A DNA stretch of 64,000 nucleotides from Gammaproteobacteria bacterium (lineage in GTDB: Bacteria; Pseudomonadota; Gammaproteobacteria; Steroidobacterales; XN24), in the NCBI GenBank assembly GCA_024640085.1, contig JAHEFR010000016.1:1-64000 (forward strand), written 5' to 3'. The notes beneath the pieces were generated by a model, which was not told the DNA's origin, did not search any database, and was given only the letters and a program-made list of their open reading frames with translations. Both the position numbers and the translations under genes were made by a program. Positions 34,406 to 43,267 of the stretch are shown here, piece after piece. Numbering within the stretch: position 1 is the stretch's first letter; every line of letters starts with the position of its first letter.

Positions 34406-35980
34406 CTACCTGATGACAGGCGGTGTATCGAAGGTGTGGTGCGGGGCTGGCGACGGTACGGTCCACTCCAGGCCCTCGGCGCCCTCCCAGACCTGGTCTG
34501 TCGCCTTCTGACCGCCGCGCGCGCAACTCCAGATGACGTAGACGAACAACAGCTGGGAGAAGCCGAAGACGAAGGCGCCGACCGAGGAAATCATGTTGAA
34601 GTCCGCGAACTGGGTCGAGTAATCGGGGATCCGGCGCGGCATGCCGGCCAGGCCGACGAAATGCTGTGGGAAGAAAGTCACGTTGACGGAAATCGCCGAC
34701 AGCCAGAAGTGCAGCTTGCCGAGCTTCTCGTTGTACATGTGGCCGGTCCACTTTGGCAGCCAGTAGTACACCGCCGCCATGATGCCGAAGGCCGCCCCCG
34801 GCACCAGCACGTAGTGGAAGTGGGCCACGACGAAATAGGTGTCGTGGTACTGCAGGTCGGCCGGTGCGATCGCCAGCATCAGGCCGGAGAAACCGCCAAT
34901 AGTGAACAGGAATACGAAGGCCAGGGCGAAGAGCATCGGTGTCTCGAAGGTCATCGAGCCCTTCCACATGGTGGCCACCCAGTTGAATACCTTCACGCCA
35001 GTGGGTACGGCGATCAGCATGGTGGAGAACATGAAGAACAGCTGGCCGGCCAGGGGCATGCCCACGGTGAACATGTGGTGCGCCCAGACGATAAACGAGA
35101 GGAACGCGATGCTGGCTGTCGCGTAGACCATGGAGTCGTAGCCGAACAGGGGCTTGCGCGCGAAGGTCGGGATGACCTGCGACACCACGCCGAAGGCCGG
35201 CAGGATCATGATGTAGACCTCCGGGTGGCCAAAGAACCAGAAGATGTGCTGGAACATCACCGGGTCGCCGCCGCCAGCGGCCTGGAAGAAGCTGGTGCCG
35301 AAGTACTTGTCCGTCAGCAGCATGGTCACGGCGCCGGCCAGCACCGGCATCACCAGAATGAGCAGGTAGGCCGTGATCAGCCAGGTCCAGACGAACAGGG
35401 GCATCTTCAAAAGGCCCATACCCGGCGCCCGCATGTTCATGATGGTGACGATGATGTTGATCGCGCCCAGCACCGAGGAGATACCCATCAGGTGCACGGC
35501 GAAGATCAGGAAGGGGAAGGCGTCACCCGTCTGCAGCACCAGTGGCGGGTACATGGTCCAGCCGGCGGCGGGAGCCCCGCTGGGAAAGAGCAGGGTCATG
35601 CCGAGCAGAGAGAATGCCATCGGCAGGATCCAGAAACTCCAGTTGTTGAGTCTCGGCAGCGCCATGTCGGGTGCTCCGATCATCAGCGGCACCATCCAGT
35701 TGGCCAGGCCGACGAAGGCCGGCATGATCGCGCCGAAGACCATGATCAGCGCGTGCATGGTGGTCATCTGGTTGAAGAAGCCGGGATCAACCAGCTGGAG
35801 GCCGGGCTGGAAAAGCTCGGCGCGGATCACCAGGGCCATGCTGCCGCCGACCAGGAACATGGTCAGGCTGAAGACCAGGTAAAGGGTGCCGATGTCCTTG
35901 TGATTGGTCGTCGTCAGCCACCGCATGATGCCGGTGGGATGGTGGTCGTGATGTTCGTGAGTCGCTGCAGCAGTGCTCAT
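34406..35980 (-). CDS. coxA: Cytochrome c oxidase subunit I
   Basis: A 524-residue heme-copper oxidase subunit I with twelve core helices. The CuB/heme a3 site is present: GHPEVYIMILPAFG (His-Tyr pair and the A1-type glutamate), WAHHMFTVG, and AHFHYVL for the heme ligands. NWMVPLMIGAPDMALPRLNN carries the D-channel residues. ATG 35980 follows GAGGAAAAAAAG and gives a histidine-rich start (THEHHDHH); the open frame upstream would overlap coxB. It is therefore an A1-type, proton-pumping oxidase. Confidence 0.97.
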   Translation of the reverse strand: MSTAAATHEHHDHHPTGIMRWLTTTNHKDIGTLYLVFSLTMFLVGGSMALVIRAELFQPGLQLVDPGFFNQMTTMHALIMVFGAIMPAFVGLANWMVPLMIGAPDMALPRLNNWSFWILPMAFSLLGMTLLFPSGAPAAGWTMYPPLVLQTGDAFPFLIFAVHLMGISSVLGAINIIVTIMNMRAPGMGLLKMPLFVWTWLITAYLLILVMPVLAGAVTMLLTDKYFGTSFFQAAGGGDPVMFQHIFWFFGHPEVYIMILPAFGVVSQVIPTFARKPLFGYDSMVYATASIAFLSFIVWAHHMFTVGMPLAGQLFFMFSTMLIAVPTGVKVFNWVATMWKGSMTFETPMLFALAFVFLFTIGGFSGLMLAIAPADLQYHDTYFVVAHFHYVLVPGAAFGIMAAVYYWLPKWTGHMYNEKLGKLHFWLSAISVNVTFFPQHFVGLAGMPRRIPDYSTQFADFNMISSVGAFVFGFSQLLFVYVIWSCARGGQKATDQVWEGAEGLEWTVPSPAPHHTFDTPPVIR

Positions 35981-36002
35981 CTTTTTTTCCTCAGCCGGAT
36001 TT

Positions 36003-37205
36003 TCAGCGGGCGGCGGCAATCTGGTCGGGTGTCACCAGGTCGCCCGTGTCGTTGCCGAACGCGTTTCTCTGATAGGTCACGATGGCGGCCAGATCTTCGT
36101 CCGAGAGCTGTGGGCCGAAGGCGGCCATCGCCGTGCCCGGACGGCCGTTGACCGCCACGTCGACATGGGCGGCCACGTCACCGGTGGCGACCGGACTGCC
36201 GGCGATCGCCGGGAAGGTCGGCGGCATGCCGGCGCCGTTGATCTGGTGGCAGGCGCCGCAGTTGGCGTTGTACAGCTTCTCGCCGGTGGCCATGGCGTAA
36301 TCCATGTTCCACTCAACCGTGACTTCCTCGACGGCTGTCGTCGCCGTCGCCGGCACCATGGCAACCGTCTCCTCCGTCATCGCCGCGTCCTGGAAGGTGA
36401 GACCGGCCGTCTGGTCGCCGAGCCAGGCCTGGTATTCGTCCTCCGGCAACACATGGACGACGACCGGCATGAAGCCGTGGTCACGCCCGCAAAGTTCCGC
36501 GCACTGTCCCCGATAGATGCCGGGAGTTTCCGGTTTGAACCAGAACTCGTTGACGAACCCGGGGATGGCGTCCTTCTTGCCGCCGAAATCGGGCACCCAC
36601 CAGGCGTGGATGACATCCGAAGCGGTCAGCAGGAGACGGACCTTGGCGCCTACCGGCACTACCAGGGGGTGGTCCACCTCCAGCAGGTAGTTCGGGATGG
36701 TTGCAGGGTCGATGCCGGAATCGAGCTGACGGGCCCGGTTATGCTCCGGGGCAAGGCTGCTGAAGAAACCGAAGCCCTCGTCAATATAGTCGTAGCGCCA
36801 CTTCCACTGGTAGGCGGTCACCTTGATGGACATGTCGCTGCCGCGTGTGTCCTCCATTCGGATCAGCGTATCGGCCGCCGGCACCGCCATGCCCACCAGG
36901 ATAAGAATGGGGATAATGGTCCAGACGATCTCAGCCTTGGTGCTGTGGCTGAACTTGGCTGGCTCGGCACCCAGGGATTTCCTGTGCCGGAGCAGGGAAT
37001 AGATCATGGCGCCAAACACGACGACCGCGATGATGCAGCAGACAATGAAGATCAGCATGTGGAGCCCGTAGACCTCCTGGCTGATCGCTGTCACACCCTT
37101 GGGCATGTTGACCGCCCAGTCGGCCTTCGCCAGCGGCGCGAAAACCAGTGCCGGGAGGGCCGCGGCCAGTGCCGCGACGAGCTTTCTAATCCTGTTGTTG
37201 GACAT
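36003..37205 (-). CDS. coxB: Cytochrome c oxidase subunit II with fused cytochrome c domain
   Basis: A 400-residue subunit II. The order is signal peptide (ALAAALPALVFAPLAKA), two membrane helices, a cupredoxin domain with the CuA motif GQCAELCGRDHGFM, then a C-terminal cytochrome c domain with the heme site NCGACHQ and a likely methionine ligand (RPGTAMAAFG). This fusion defines a caa3-type oxidase that can accept electrons from soluble cytochromes. ATG 37205 with GGAG upstream gives the signal peptide directly. The open frame to 37271 is DUF2244 DNA. It overlaps the DUF2244 gene by 20 nt. Confidence 0.95.
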   Translation of the reverse strand: MSNNRIRKLVAALAAALPALVFAPLAKADWAVNMPKGVTAISQEVYGLHMLIFIVCCIIAVVVFGAMIYSLLRHRKSLGAEPAKFSHSTKAEIVWTIIPILILVGMAVPAADTLIRMEDTRGSDMSIKVTAYQWKWRYDYIDEGFGFFSSLAPEHNRARQLDSGIDPATIPNYLLEVDHPLVVPVGAKVRLLLTASDVIHAWWVPDFGGKKDAIPGFVNEFWFKPETPGIYRGQCAELCGRDHGFMPVVVHVLPEDEYQAWLGDQTAGLTFQDAAMTEETVAMVPATATTAVEEVTVEWNMDYAMATGEKLYNANCGACHQINGAGMPPTFPAIAGSPVATGDVAAHVDVAVNGRPGTAMAAFGPQLSDEDLAAIVTYQRNAFGNDTGDLVTPDQIAAAR

Positions 37206-37752
37206 CAATCCCAACTCCGTTAACTGCCTGTTTTTCTCCTGCCTGCCCCGCAGGCCCGATGTCCGGGACATGCCCGGTCTTGCCGATCAGATCGGCTAGC
37301 CTGCGATACAAGTCGCGCCTCGCCGATTCTGTCAGCGCGCGCCCTACCTCCACGCCCTGCCCGTGAGACAGGATCACGAGATCACTCGGATGACCTGGCC
37401 TCCGTGCGACGCGCAGCTCTACGCGGGCCCAGAGCCGAGCAAACTCCCTCGATTCCGTGTCCCGGTGACGACGCCTCTCCACCACCACGCGGTCATCCGT
37501 CACCATGATCGACTCGCCCTCCTGACCCTGGCGCATGCTCAGGCCAAGGGCCAGACCCAGGAGGAACAATTCCAGCCCGGCGAAAGGCAGCACCGGCCAC
37601 ATCCCGAAGGACGCGAAGATGATCGCCACGCTCAAGGACGCGCCGGCCACACCGCCGAAAAACAGAATGGCGCCCCTCGGAGTCAGGGAGCAGTTCGCGC
37701 TCACCCGGATGTGAGCCAGCAGCGTGTGGTCCGGCGATGACGCTTCAGTCAC
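37186..37752 (-). CDS. DUF2244 membrane protein of the oxidase cluster
   Basis: A 188-residue protein of the DUF2244 family, an uncharacterised companion of cytochrome oxidase genes. Two adjacent membrane helices (ILFFGGVAGASLSVAIIFAS and MWPVLPFAGLELFLLGLALG) are followed by a cytoplasmic beta-rich part containing VVVERRRHRDTESREFARLW. GTG 37752 has GAGGGGG six bases upstream and is preferred to GTG 37779, which has no ribosome site. It is the first gene of the cox operon and overlaps the start of coxB by 20 nt. Its function is unknown. Confidence 0.85.
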   Translation of the reverse strand: MTEASSPDHTLLAHIRVSANCSLTPRGAILFFGGVAGASLSVAIIFASFGMWPVLPFAGLELFLLGLALGLSMRQGQEGESIMVTDDRVVVERRRHRDTESREFARLWARVELRVARRPGHPSDLVILSHGQGVEVGRALTESARRDLYRRLADLIGKTGHVPDIGPAGQAGEKQAVNGVGIDVQQQD

Positions 37753-37791
37753 GGGGCCCCCTCGCCAGCCTGCCGCCACGCCGAGGGCGCT

Positions 37792-37820
37792 ATGCTAATG
37801 GAAGGCCGTCGGCAGGGCAA
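37792..37820 (-). promoter_or_regulatory. Candidate promoter of the cox operon
   Basis: On the minus strand -35 TTGCCC (37820-37815) and -10 TAGCAT (37797-37792) are spaced by 17 nt, placing the transcript start about 30 nt ahead of the DUF2244 GTG. A ten-base perfect palindrome, TTTACGTAAA (37851-37860), sits upstream, next to the bioD stop, and could bind a regulator. Confidence 0.45.
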
Positions 37821-37860
37821 CATTAGAAAAATCTGCCACTTCCGGAAATGTTTACGTAAA

Positions 37861-38568
37861 TCAGCCTGTTGCGAGAGCAGCCCCGACGAGGTGCTCGTCG
37901 ATAGCCCGCGAAGCAAGTTCCACCTTGTGATCCATGGGCACGTCACCGAGCCAGGGGACGGAGCCGAGGCAGGGGCATTCGAGCCTGCCGGCGAGCGTGG
38001 CGAGATTGTCCCCTGGCGCCGCCATGCCGGGGTCGATGCGGTTGGCGATCCAGCCGGCCAGTCGGCCCCCGCTGGCCCGGATCGCGTCGGTGGTCAACAG
38101 CGCGTGGTTGAGACAGCCGAGTTTCATTCCCACCACCAGCACGATGGGATCGCCGATCGCGACGGCCAAGTCCGCCATGTCGTAATTGCCGGATAGCGGT
38201 ACCCGCCAGCCGCCGGCGCCTTCGGTCACGATTACGCGGGCTCTGAGCCCCAGCCGCCGACGCTGGTCCACAAGCGACACGGCGTCGAGGTCGACACCCG
38301 CACGTCGCGCTGCTATGTGGGGCGCCATTGCCGCCTCTAGCGTGACCGGGTTCACTTCGTCGTAGTCCAGGGACACTGAGGAGAATTCCCTCAGCCAGCG
38401 GGCGTCATCGTTGCGTAGCCCACCGGGAGTCCGTTGTGCCCCGGCCGCTACCGGCTTGTAACCGGCGGTCGACAGACCCTGGCGAGCGATGACCGTCAAC
38501 AGGGCGCAGGCGATCAGCGTTTTGCCTGAGTCGGTGTCGGTACCGGTGACGAACAGGCCCGATGCCAC
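37861..38568 (-). CDS. bioD: Dethiobiotin synthase
   Basis: A 235-residue ATP-dependent enzyme that closes the ureido ring of dethiobiotin from 7,8-diaminopelargonate and CO2. The P-loop GTDTDSGKT is at residues ~8-16, with YKPVAAG next, and VTEGAGGWRVPL and ANRIDP complete the active site. It starts with GTG 38568-38566, directly after the bioC stop. It is the last gene of bioB-F-H-C-D. Confidence 0.95.
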   Translation of the reverse strand: MASGLFVTGTDTDSGKTLIACALLTVIARQGLSTAGYKPVAAGAQRTPGGLRNDDARWLREFSSVSLDYDEVNPVTLEAAMAPHIAARRAGVDLDAVSLVDQRRRLGLRARVIVTEGAGGWRVPLSGNYDMADLAVAIGDPIVLVVGMKLGCLNHALLTTDAIRASGGRLAGWIANRIDPGMAAPGDNLATLAGRLECPCLGSVPWLGDVPMDHKVELASRAIDEHLVGAALATG

Positions 38569-39462
38569 TCAGCCCTGCCCCGGCCCGCGCCGACCGATAT
38601 TGCCCACCGGGACCCGCGTTTCCCGCGATCCCGCTACCCCGGAGCGCGAGGTCCCGCCCCATGCAAACCCGAAGACGACCTCCCATGTGGCCGGCAGCCG
38701 ATCCTCGCGACGGTGTTTCTCGTAGGCCGAGGCGACCGTGCGGAGCCTGCCTGGGCCGGTGAGAGACCGGTTGCGGCCACCAGCGGCATTGCTTGCACCG
38801 ATCGCCCGCAGGTCGCGCATCAGATCCGTCACGCTGTCGTAGGTGAGGCAGAAATAGTCTACGTCGAGCACCGGTTCGGCCAGGCCCGCGCGCACCAGTG
38901 CGTCACCGATGTCGTGCATATCCAGAAACCTGCTCACGTGGACGTGGCCGTCCGCTTCGCGCCACGCGTCCCTCAGTTCCCGCAACGTGTCGGGACCGAA
39001 AGTCGTGAAGCTCAACAAGCCACCTGTCCTGAGGACACGACGAAATTCCGCCAAAACGGCGTCGAGGTCGCTACACCACTGAAGCATCAGATTGGAGAAG
39101 ATCAGGTCCACCGAGCCATCGCGCAGCGGCAGTCCGGAGGCGTCCGCGCAGACCGGAGACGCCGATCGGAACCAGCGCCGGCGCTTGCGCGCCTGCCGCA
39201 GCATGCCCTCGGACAGGTCCAGCGCGATGACGCTGCTCCCCCGGTAGCGGCGAAGCAGCGGCCTGATTGCCTGCCCGGTGCCGCAGCCGGCGTCCAGGAT
39301 CAGCGCCGGATCAATCGAAACCAGGTCCAGGCGCTGCAGGAGTCGCGTGCCCACCTCGACCTGCAGCACCGCCGAGGCGTCGTAGTGACCGCTGGCCCGA
39401 TTGAAGGCACGCCGGATCGCCTGCTGATCGAGGACATAGGCCGATGCCGGATCCGGTTTCAT
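38569..39462 (-). CDS. bioC: Malonyl-ACP O-methyltransferase
   Basis: A 297-residue SAM-dependent methyltransferase that caps malonyl-ACP to begin pimelate synthesis. Motif I LILDAGCGTGQAIRPL is near residue 55, and SNLMLQWCSDLDAVLAEFRR and FTTFGPDTLRELR are BioC hallmarks. The C-terminus carries about 30 residues beyond the usual YEVVFGFAW end, rich in glycine and arginine. ATG 39462 overlaps the bioH stop by 4 nt. Confidence 0.94.
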   Translation of the reverse strand: MKPDPASAYVLDQQAIRRAFNRASGHYDASAVLQVEVGTRLLQRLDLVSIDPALILDAGCGTGQAIRPLLRRYRGSSVIALDLSEGMLRQARKRRRWFRSASPVCADASGLPLRDGSVDLIFSNLMLQWCSDLDAVLAEFRRVLRTGGLLSFTTFGPDTLRELRDAWREADGHVHVSRFLDMHDIGDALVRAGLAEPVLDVDYFCLTYDSVTDLMRDLRAIGASNAAGGRNRSLTGPGRLRTVASAYEKHRREDRLPATWEVVFGFAWGGTSRSGVAGSRETRVPVGNIGRRGPGQG

Positions 39463-40241
39463 CGGCCGGCCTCGTTCAGAAAATCAATCAATGCCCCGAG
39501 GAACTCGATGCGGTGAGACAGAAACGGAGCGTGGGACGCGCCCTTGATGGACAGGAACCTGGAGCCTTCCACCGACCGGGCGAGACGTCTGCCAGCCTCT
39601 GGCGGAGTGACGCGGTCCCGGTCGCCGGCGATCACCAGGGTCGGCTGGATGATGCGCCCAAGGTCTGGTCGCAGGTCCGTCCCGGCGAGCAGATTCAGCC
39701 CCTGCTGCAATGCCATGGGGTCGGGATCCCCGTGAGCGAATAGTCGGTGCTTGAGGTCCCGAAGCAGTTCGGGCGCCCGCTCGTCACCCCGGACCTGGAG
39801 CGTCAGAAAATCGCGGACGGTGCGCCGAAAGTCCGCCGACAGCCCAGTTCCAAAAGACTCCAGGACGCTTGACGCGACCCCGCAGGGCCAGTCCGGCCCA
39901 CTGACGAAGCGTGGTGTCGAGGCCACCAGCACCAGATGCCGCACCCGCAGCGGAAGCTGTTGGGCCATCCTCATGGCGATCAGCCCGCCCAGTGACCAGC
40001 CCACCAGCATCATCTCCCGCGGGCAATGGCTGGCGACGCACTCGGTGAGAGAATCCAGGTCCCCAGGGCCGGGCAGCGCGGGACTACGTCCGTGTCCCGG
40101 GAGGTCCGGCCGGACGACGCGCCAGCGACCGGCAAGCGAGCGTACACAGTCGTCCCAGATGCCGCCGTGCATGCCCCAGCCATGGAGCATGACCAGGGGG
40201 AAACCGTTGCCGGTGCTCTCGACATGGAGGGTATCCGTCAC
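39459..40241 (-). CDS. bioH: Pimeloyl-ACP methyl ester carboxylesterase
   Basis: A 260-residue alpha/beta hydrolase that removes the methyl cap from pimeloyl-ACP methyl ester. The oxyanion-loop block LVMLHGWGMHGGIWDD is near the N-terminus, the nucleophile serine is in LVGWSLGGLIA (residues ~78-88), and the catalytic histidine is in GASHAPFLSH. The aspartate is in IAGDRDRVTPP. The start is GTG 40241, sharing GTGA with the bioF stop. Confidence 0.95.
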   Translation of the reverse strand: MTDTLHVESTGNGFPLVMLHGWGMHGGIWDDCVRSLAGRWRVVRPDLPGHGRSPALPGPGDLDSLTECVASHCPREMMLVGWSLGGLIAMRMAQQLPLRVRHLVLVASTPRFVSGPDWPCGVASSVLESFGTGLSADFRRTVRDFLTLQVRGDERAPELLRDLKHRLFAHGDPDPMALQQGLNLLAGTDLRPDLGRIIQPTLVIAGDRDRVTPPEAGRRLARSVEGSRFLSIKGASHAPFLSHRIEFLGALIDFLNEAGR

Positions 40242-41419
40242 CGGACCATTACCGGCACGAGCGTTCGTGACAGGGCGTCGAGCAGGGCGTCGATATGGTC
40301 TTCGCTGTGGGCCGCGGACAGTGTTATCCGCAGCCGCGAGGAATCCGCCGGCACGGTGGGCGGGCGTATGGCGACCACCCAGAAGCCTTCCCGCAACAGC
40401 GCCTGGCTCACCGCCAGTGCCGCGGCGGCGCCTCCAACCAGCACCGGCTGGATCGGGGTTCCCGATCCCGAAAGCGGAACCCCCAGGCGGCGGGCGCCGG
40501 CCCGGAACCTTGTGACCAGGCTAGCGACCCGCTCCCGGCGCCAGGGCTCGGCGCCGGCGATCGCCAGGGCCGCGCTCGTGGCCTCGGCCACGGCCGGGGG
40601 CGGCGCCGTGGTGTAGATGTAGGTACGGGCCTTGTGGATGAGCGTTTCCACGAGTGCGTGACTGCCGGCGACGAAGGCCCCGAAAGTGCCGAAGGCCTTG
40701 CCCAGTGTACCCACGAGCGCGGGTACCGCCTCCGGCCCGAGACCCGTCGCCTCAACGCTACCGCCGCCGGTCGGTCCCAGCACTCCCAGGCCATGGGCGT
40801 CGTCTACCACCAGCCAGGCATCATTGGCGGTCGCCGCTTCGGCCAGTTCGCGCAGCGGCGCCACATCTCCGTCCATGCTGAACACGCCGTCGGTGATCAA
40901 CAATTTCCTGTGACCACGCCCCTCCGCCAGCCGTGAAGCAGCGGAGCAAGCGTCGCCGTGGCTGTATCGTCGTGTCCTCGCGCCCGCGAGACGGGCCGCG
41001 TCGATCAGTGACGCGTGGTTGAGGCGGTCCTCGACGATGAGGTCGTTACGTCCTGCAAGGGCCGTGACCACGCCCAGGTTGGCCATATAGCCTGTGGAAA
41101 AGAGCAGGGCCCGTTCGCGGCCCGTGAACCGGGCCAGATCCTGTTCGAGGCGATGGTGAGCCTCGGTATGGCCCGTGACGAGATGGGCGGATGTGGCGCC
41201 GGCGCCCCAGAGCGTCGCCGCCCTGGCCATGGCTTCGGCCAGCCGGGGATCCCGGCCCAGACCGAGATAGTCGTTGCTGCAGAAATCGATGAGCCGTTGG
41301 CCGTCGACCACTACCTCGGGGGTAGGGCCCCTGTCCGAGACGACTTTCCGGCGGCGGTACAGGTCGCGATTCTGCAGCGCCGACAGCTCGGCCAGGAGGC
41401 GCTCTTCACGTTCCCGCAT
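40238..41419 (-). CDS. bioF: 8-amino-7-oxononanoate synthase
   Basis: A 393-residue PLP enzyme condensing pimeloyl-ACP and alanine. Blocks are [57 protein letters not shown] and [16 protein letters not shown], the last holding the PLP lysine. ATG 41419 is preceded by the overlapping bioB end (14 nt). The length is normal for BioF. Confidence 0.96.
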   Translation of the reverse strand: MREREERLLAELSALQNRDLYRRRKVVSDRGPTPEVVVDGQRLIDFCSNDYLGLGRDPRLAEAMARAATLWGAGATSAHLVTGHTEAHHRLEQDLARFTGRERALLFSTGYMANLGVVTALAGRNDLIVEDRLNHASLIDAARLAGARTRRYSHGDACSAASRLAEGRGHRKLLITDGVFSMDGDVAPLRELAEAATANDAWLVVDDAHGLGVLGPTGGGSVEATGLGPEAVPALVGTLGKAFGTFGAFVAGSHALVETLIHKARTYIYTTAPPPAVAEATSAALAIAGAEPWRRERVASLVTRFRAGARRLGVPLSGSGTPIQPVLVGGAAAALAVSQALLREGFWVVAIRPPTVPADSSRLRITLSAAHSEDHIDALLDALSRTLVPVMVR

Positions 41420-42440
41420 GGGCTGTGGCGCCGGGTTCCGCGGCGGACGCGTCCTCCGGTCCCTGGCGGGGAGGCTCCGGCGAGATGCCCAGCCGCTCGA
41501 AAAGACGGACGTCGTGATCTTGTTCCGGATTGTCAGTGGTAAGGAGCCGATCGCCGTAGAAGATCGAGTTGGCGCCGGCGAAGAAGGCCAACGCCTGGGT
41601 TTCGTCGCTCATCTCGTTGCGTCCGGCCGAGAGCCGGACGTGGGACCTGGGCATCAGAATCCGGGCCACCGCGATGGTCCGGACCAGGTCCAGGGCATCC
41701 ACCGAGGCGAGCCCGTGAAGCGGCGTGCCCGGCACCTGGACCAGTTGGTTGACCGGGACGCTCTCCGGATGGGCGGGTAACGTGGCCAGGGTGTGGAGCA
41801 GCTGAATCCGGTCCAGGTCCGATTCGCCCATGCCGATGATGCCGCCGCAACAAACCTTCAGCCCGGCCTCGCGTACGTGGCGGAGGGTGTCCAGCCGGTC
41901 CCGGTAGGTCCGGGTTGTGATGATCTCGGAGTAAAACTGCTCCGAGGTGTCCAGGTTGTGATTGTAGTAATCGAGACCGGCGTCCCTCAATTGCCGCGCC
42001 TGGTCTGCGGTGAGCATCCCCAGGGTGGCGCAGGTCTCCATCCCCAAGGCGCGGACGCCCCGGACCATGTCCTTGATGACTTCCAGTTGCCTGGGCTTGG
42101 GACTGCGGTAGGCAGCGCCCATGCAGAAGCGCGTAGCGCCATTCTCCTTCGCCCTCCGGGCCTGCCTGAGTACGTCGTCGATCGCCAGCAGGTCCTCGTT
42201 CTCCAGCCCGGTGTCGTAGCGGATGCTCTGGGGGCAATAGGCGCAGTCTTCCGGGCAGGCTCCCGTCTTGATGCTGCACAGCGTGCTGACCTGGACTTCG
42301 TTGGGGTCGAAATACCGGCGGTGAGTGGCGTGGGCCCTGAACAGAAGGTCGTTGAATGGCAGCTCGAAAAGCTGTCTGACTTCTTCCTCGGTCCAGTCCG
42401 TCCGTAATCCCGGATCGCTTTCGTGGGCCCTGGTGTCCAT
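41406..42440 (-). CDS. bioB: Biotin synthase
   Basis: A 344-residue radical SAM enzyme that inserts sulfur into dethiobiotin. The 4Fe-4S motif is [13 protein letters not shown] (CxxxCxxC) near residue 50. [11 protein letters not shown] and the cysteine-bearing [10 protein letters not shown] further support BioB, and [10 protein letters not shown] contains the arginine ligand of the 2Fe-2S cluster. It is the first gene of the operon and has a strong promoter upstream (42519-42547). The last ~25 residues are an acidic/proline-rich tail. Confidence 0.97.
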   Translation of the reverse strand: MDTRAHESDPGLRTDWTEEEVRQLFELPFNDLLFRAHATHRRYFDPNEVQVSTLCSIKTGACPEDCAYCPQSIRYDTGLENEDLLAIDDVLRQARRAKENGATRFCMGAAYRSPKPRQLEVIKDMVRGVRALGMETCATLGMLTADQARQLRDAGLDYYNHNLDTSEQFYSEIITTRTYRDRLDTLRHVREAGLKVCCGGIIGMGESDLDRIQLLHTLATLPAHPESVPVNQLVQVPGTPLHGLASVDALDLVRTIAVARILMPRSHVRLSAGRNEMSDETQALAFFAGANSIFYGDRLLTTDNPEQDHDVRLFERLGISPEPPRQGPEDASAAEPGATAHAGT

Positions 42441-42518
42441 ATCTTTTCCCGATAGCCGGTTTTCCGGGGTGGCGAAAATCGTGTCCGCAGCCGAAATTCA
42501 CACAGACGAGGTGGGCCG

Positions 42519-42547
42519 AGTATTCGGTCCGCCTCTACACGTGTCAA
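42519..42547 (-). promoter_or_regulatory. Strong sigma70-type promoter of the bio operon
   Basis: The minus strand carries a perfect -35 TTGACA (42547-42542) and -10 AATACT (42524-42519) with a 17-nt spacer. The transcript would start about 70 nt before bioB. No BirA-type operator (TTGTAAAC dyad) could be recognised here, so biotin control, if any, uses another site. The divergent comF begins at 42566. Confidence 0.65.
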
Positions 42548-42565
42548 CCACATGACGGCTCTTCG

Positions 42566-43267
42566 ATGAACATCTGCTCAATAGTTGACCATTTTCTCGG
42601 TCGCCCCCTTTGCCAGCTATGCGGAGGAAGAGGTTTGGGTCCGGAGATATGTTTCGGCTGCTTCCGGGACCTGCCCCGGGCCGCCCGCTCCTGCCCGATC
42701 TGCGCGCGACCCGTGTCCACGGAAGGCGCGTGCGGCTGCTGCCTGCTCCGGCGCCCGGTCTATGACAAGGCACGGGTCCCCTTCGTCTATGCGTTTCCTG
42801 TGGATCGCATGATCCAGCGCCTGAAATACAACGGCATCCTGAGCCACGCCCGACTCCTCGGCGAGCTTGTCGGCCATGCTCTCGGACGCACCGATGGGCG
42901 ACCCGAAGCGATTGCACCGGTGCCGCCCCATCCCCGGCGACTCCGACAGCGCGGTTTCGATCAGGTTATCGAGATCGCCCGGTTCGTCGCCGCGCTCACA
43001 AGGGTTCCGCTCGTATCGGGTCTTTGTGTCAGGCTGCTGGACACGCCTCCACTCTGGCCACTCGGGGCGCAGGAGCGCCGCAGGATCCTGACCGGCGCGT
43101 TCGAATGCCGGGTGCGGCCACCCGAACGGGTGGCCGTCTTCGATGACATCCTGACTACCGGTTCCACCGCCGATGCGATGGCATCCGCGCTCCGCTCTGC
43201 GGGGGCGCGGGAGGTGGAAGTGTGGGCGGTGGCGCGCTCACCGTCGCTGGCGGCGCTCAACTCGTGA
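42566..43267 (+). CDS. comF: ComF family protein (phosphoribosyltransferase fold)
   Basis: A 233-residue ComF homologue, needed for DNA uptake during transformation in naturally competent relatives. The N-terminus has zinc-finger-like cysteine pairs (CQLCGG, CFGCF, CPICARP, CGCCL). The C-terminal phosphoribosyltransferase domain ends with the PRPP loop VAVFDDILTTGSTADAM. The motif PVPPHPRRLRQRGFDQ is a ComF hallmark. It is divergent from the bio operon, a layout found in many gammaproteobacteria. Competence itself is not shown by this gene alone. Confidence 0.93.
   Translation: MNICSIVDHFLGRPLCQLCGGRGLGPEICFGCFRDLPRAARSCPICARPVSTEGACGCCLLRRPVYDKARVPFVYAFPVDRMIQRLKYNGILSHARLLGELVGHALGRTDGRPEAIAPVPPHPRRLRQRGFDQVIEIARFVAALTRVPLVSGLCVRLLDTPPLWPLGAQERRRILTGAFECRVRPPERVAVFDDILTTGSTADAMASALRSAGAREVEVWAVARSPSLAALNS

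Noticed and set aside
34436-36151. 571-codon plus-strand open frame opposite coxA
   Set aside because: A low-complexity H/E/G/D-rich translation mirroring coxA codons; coxA is unmistakable on the other strand.
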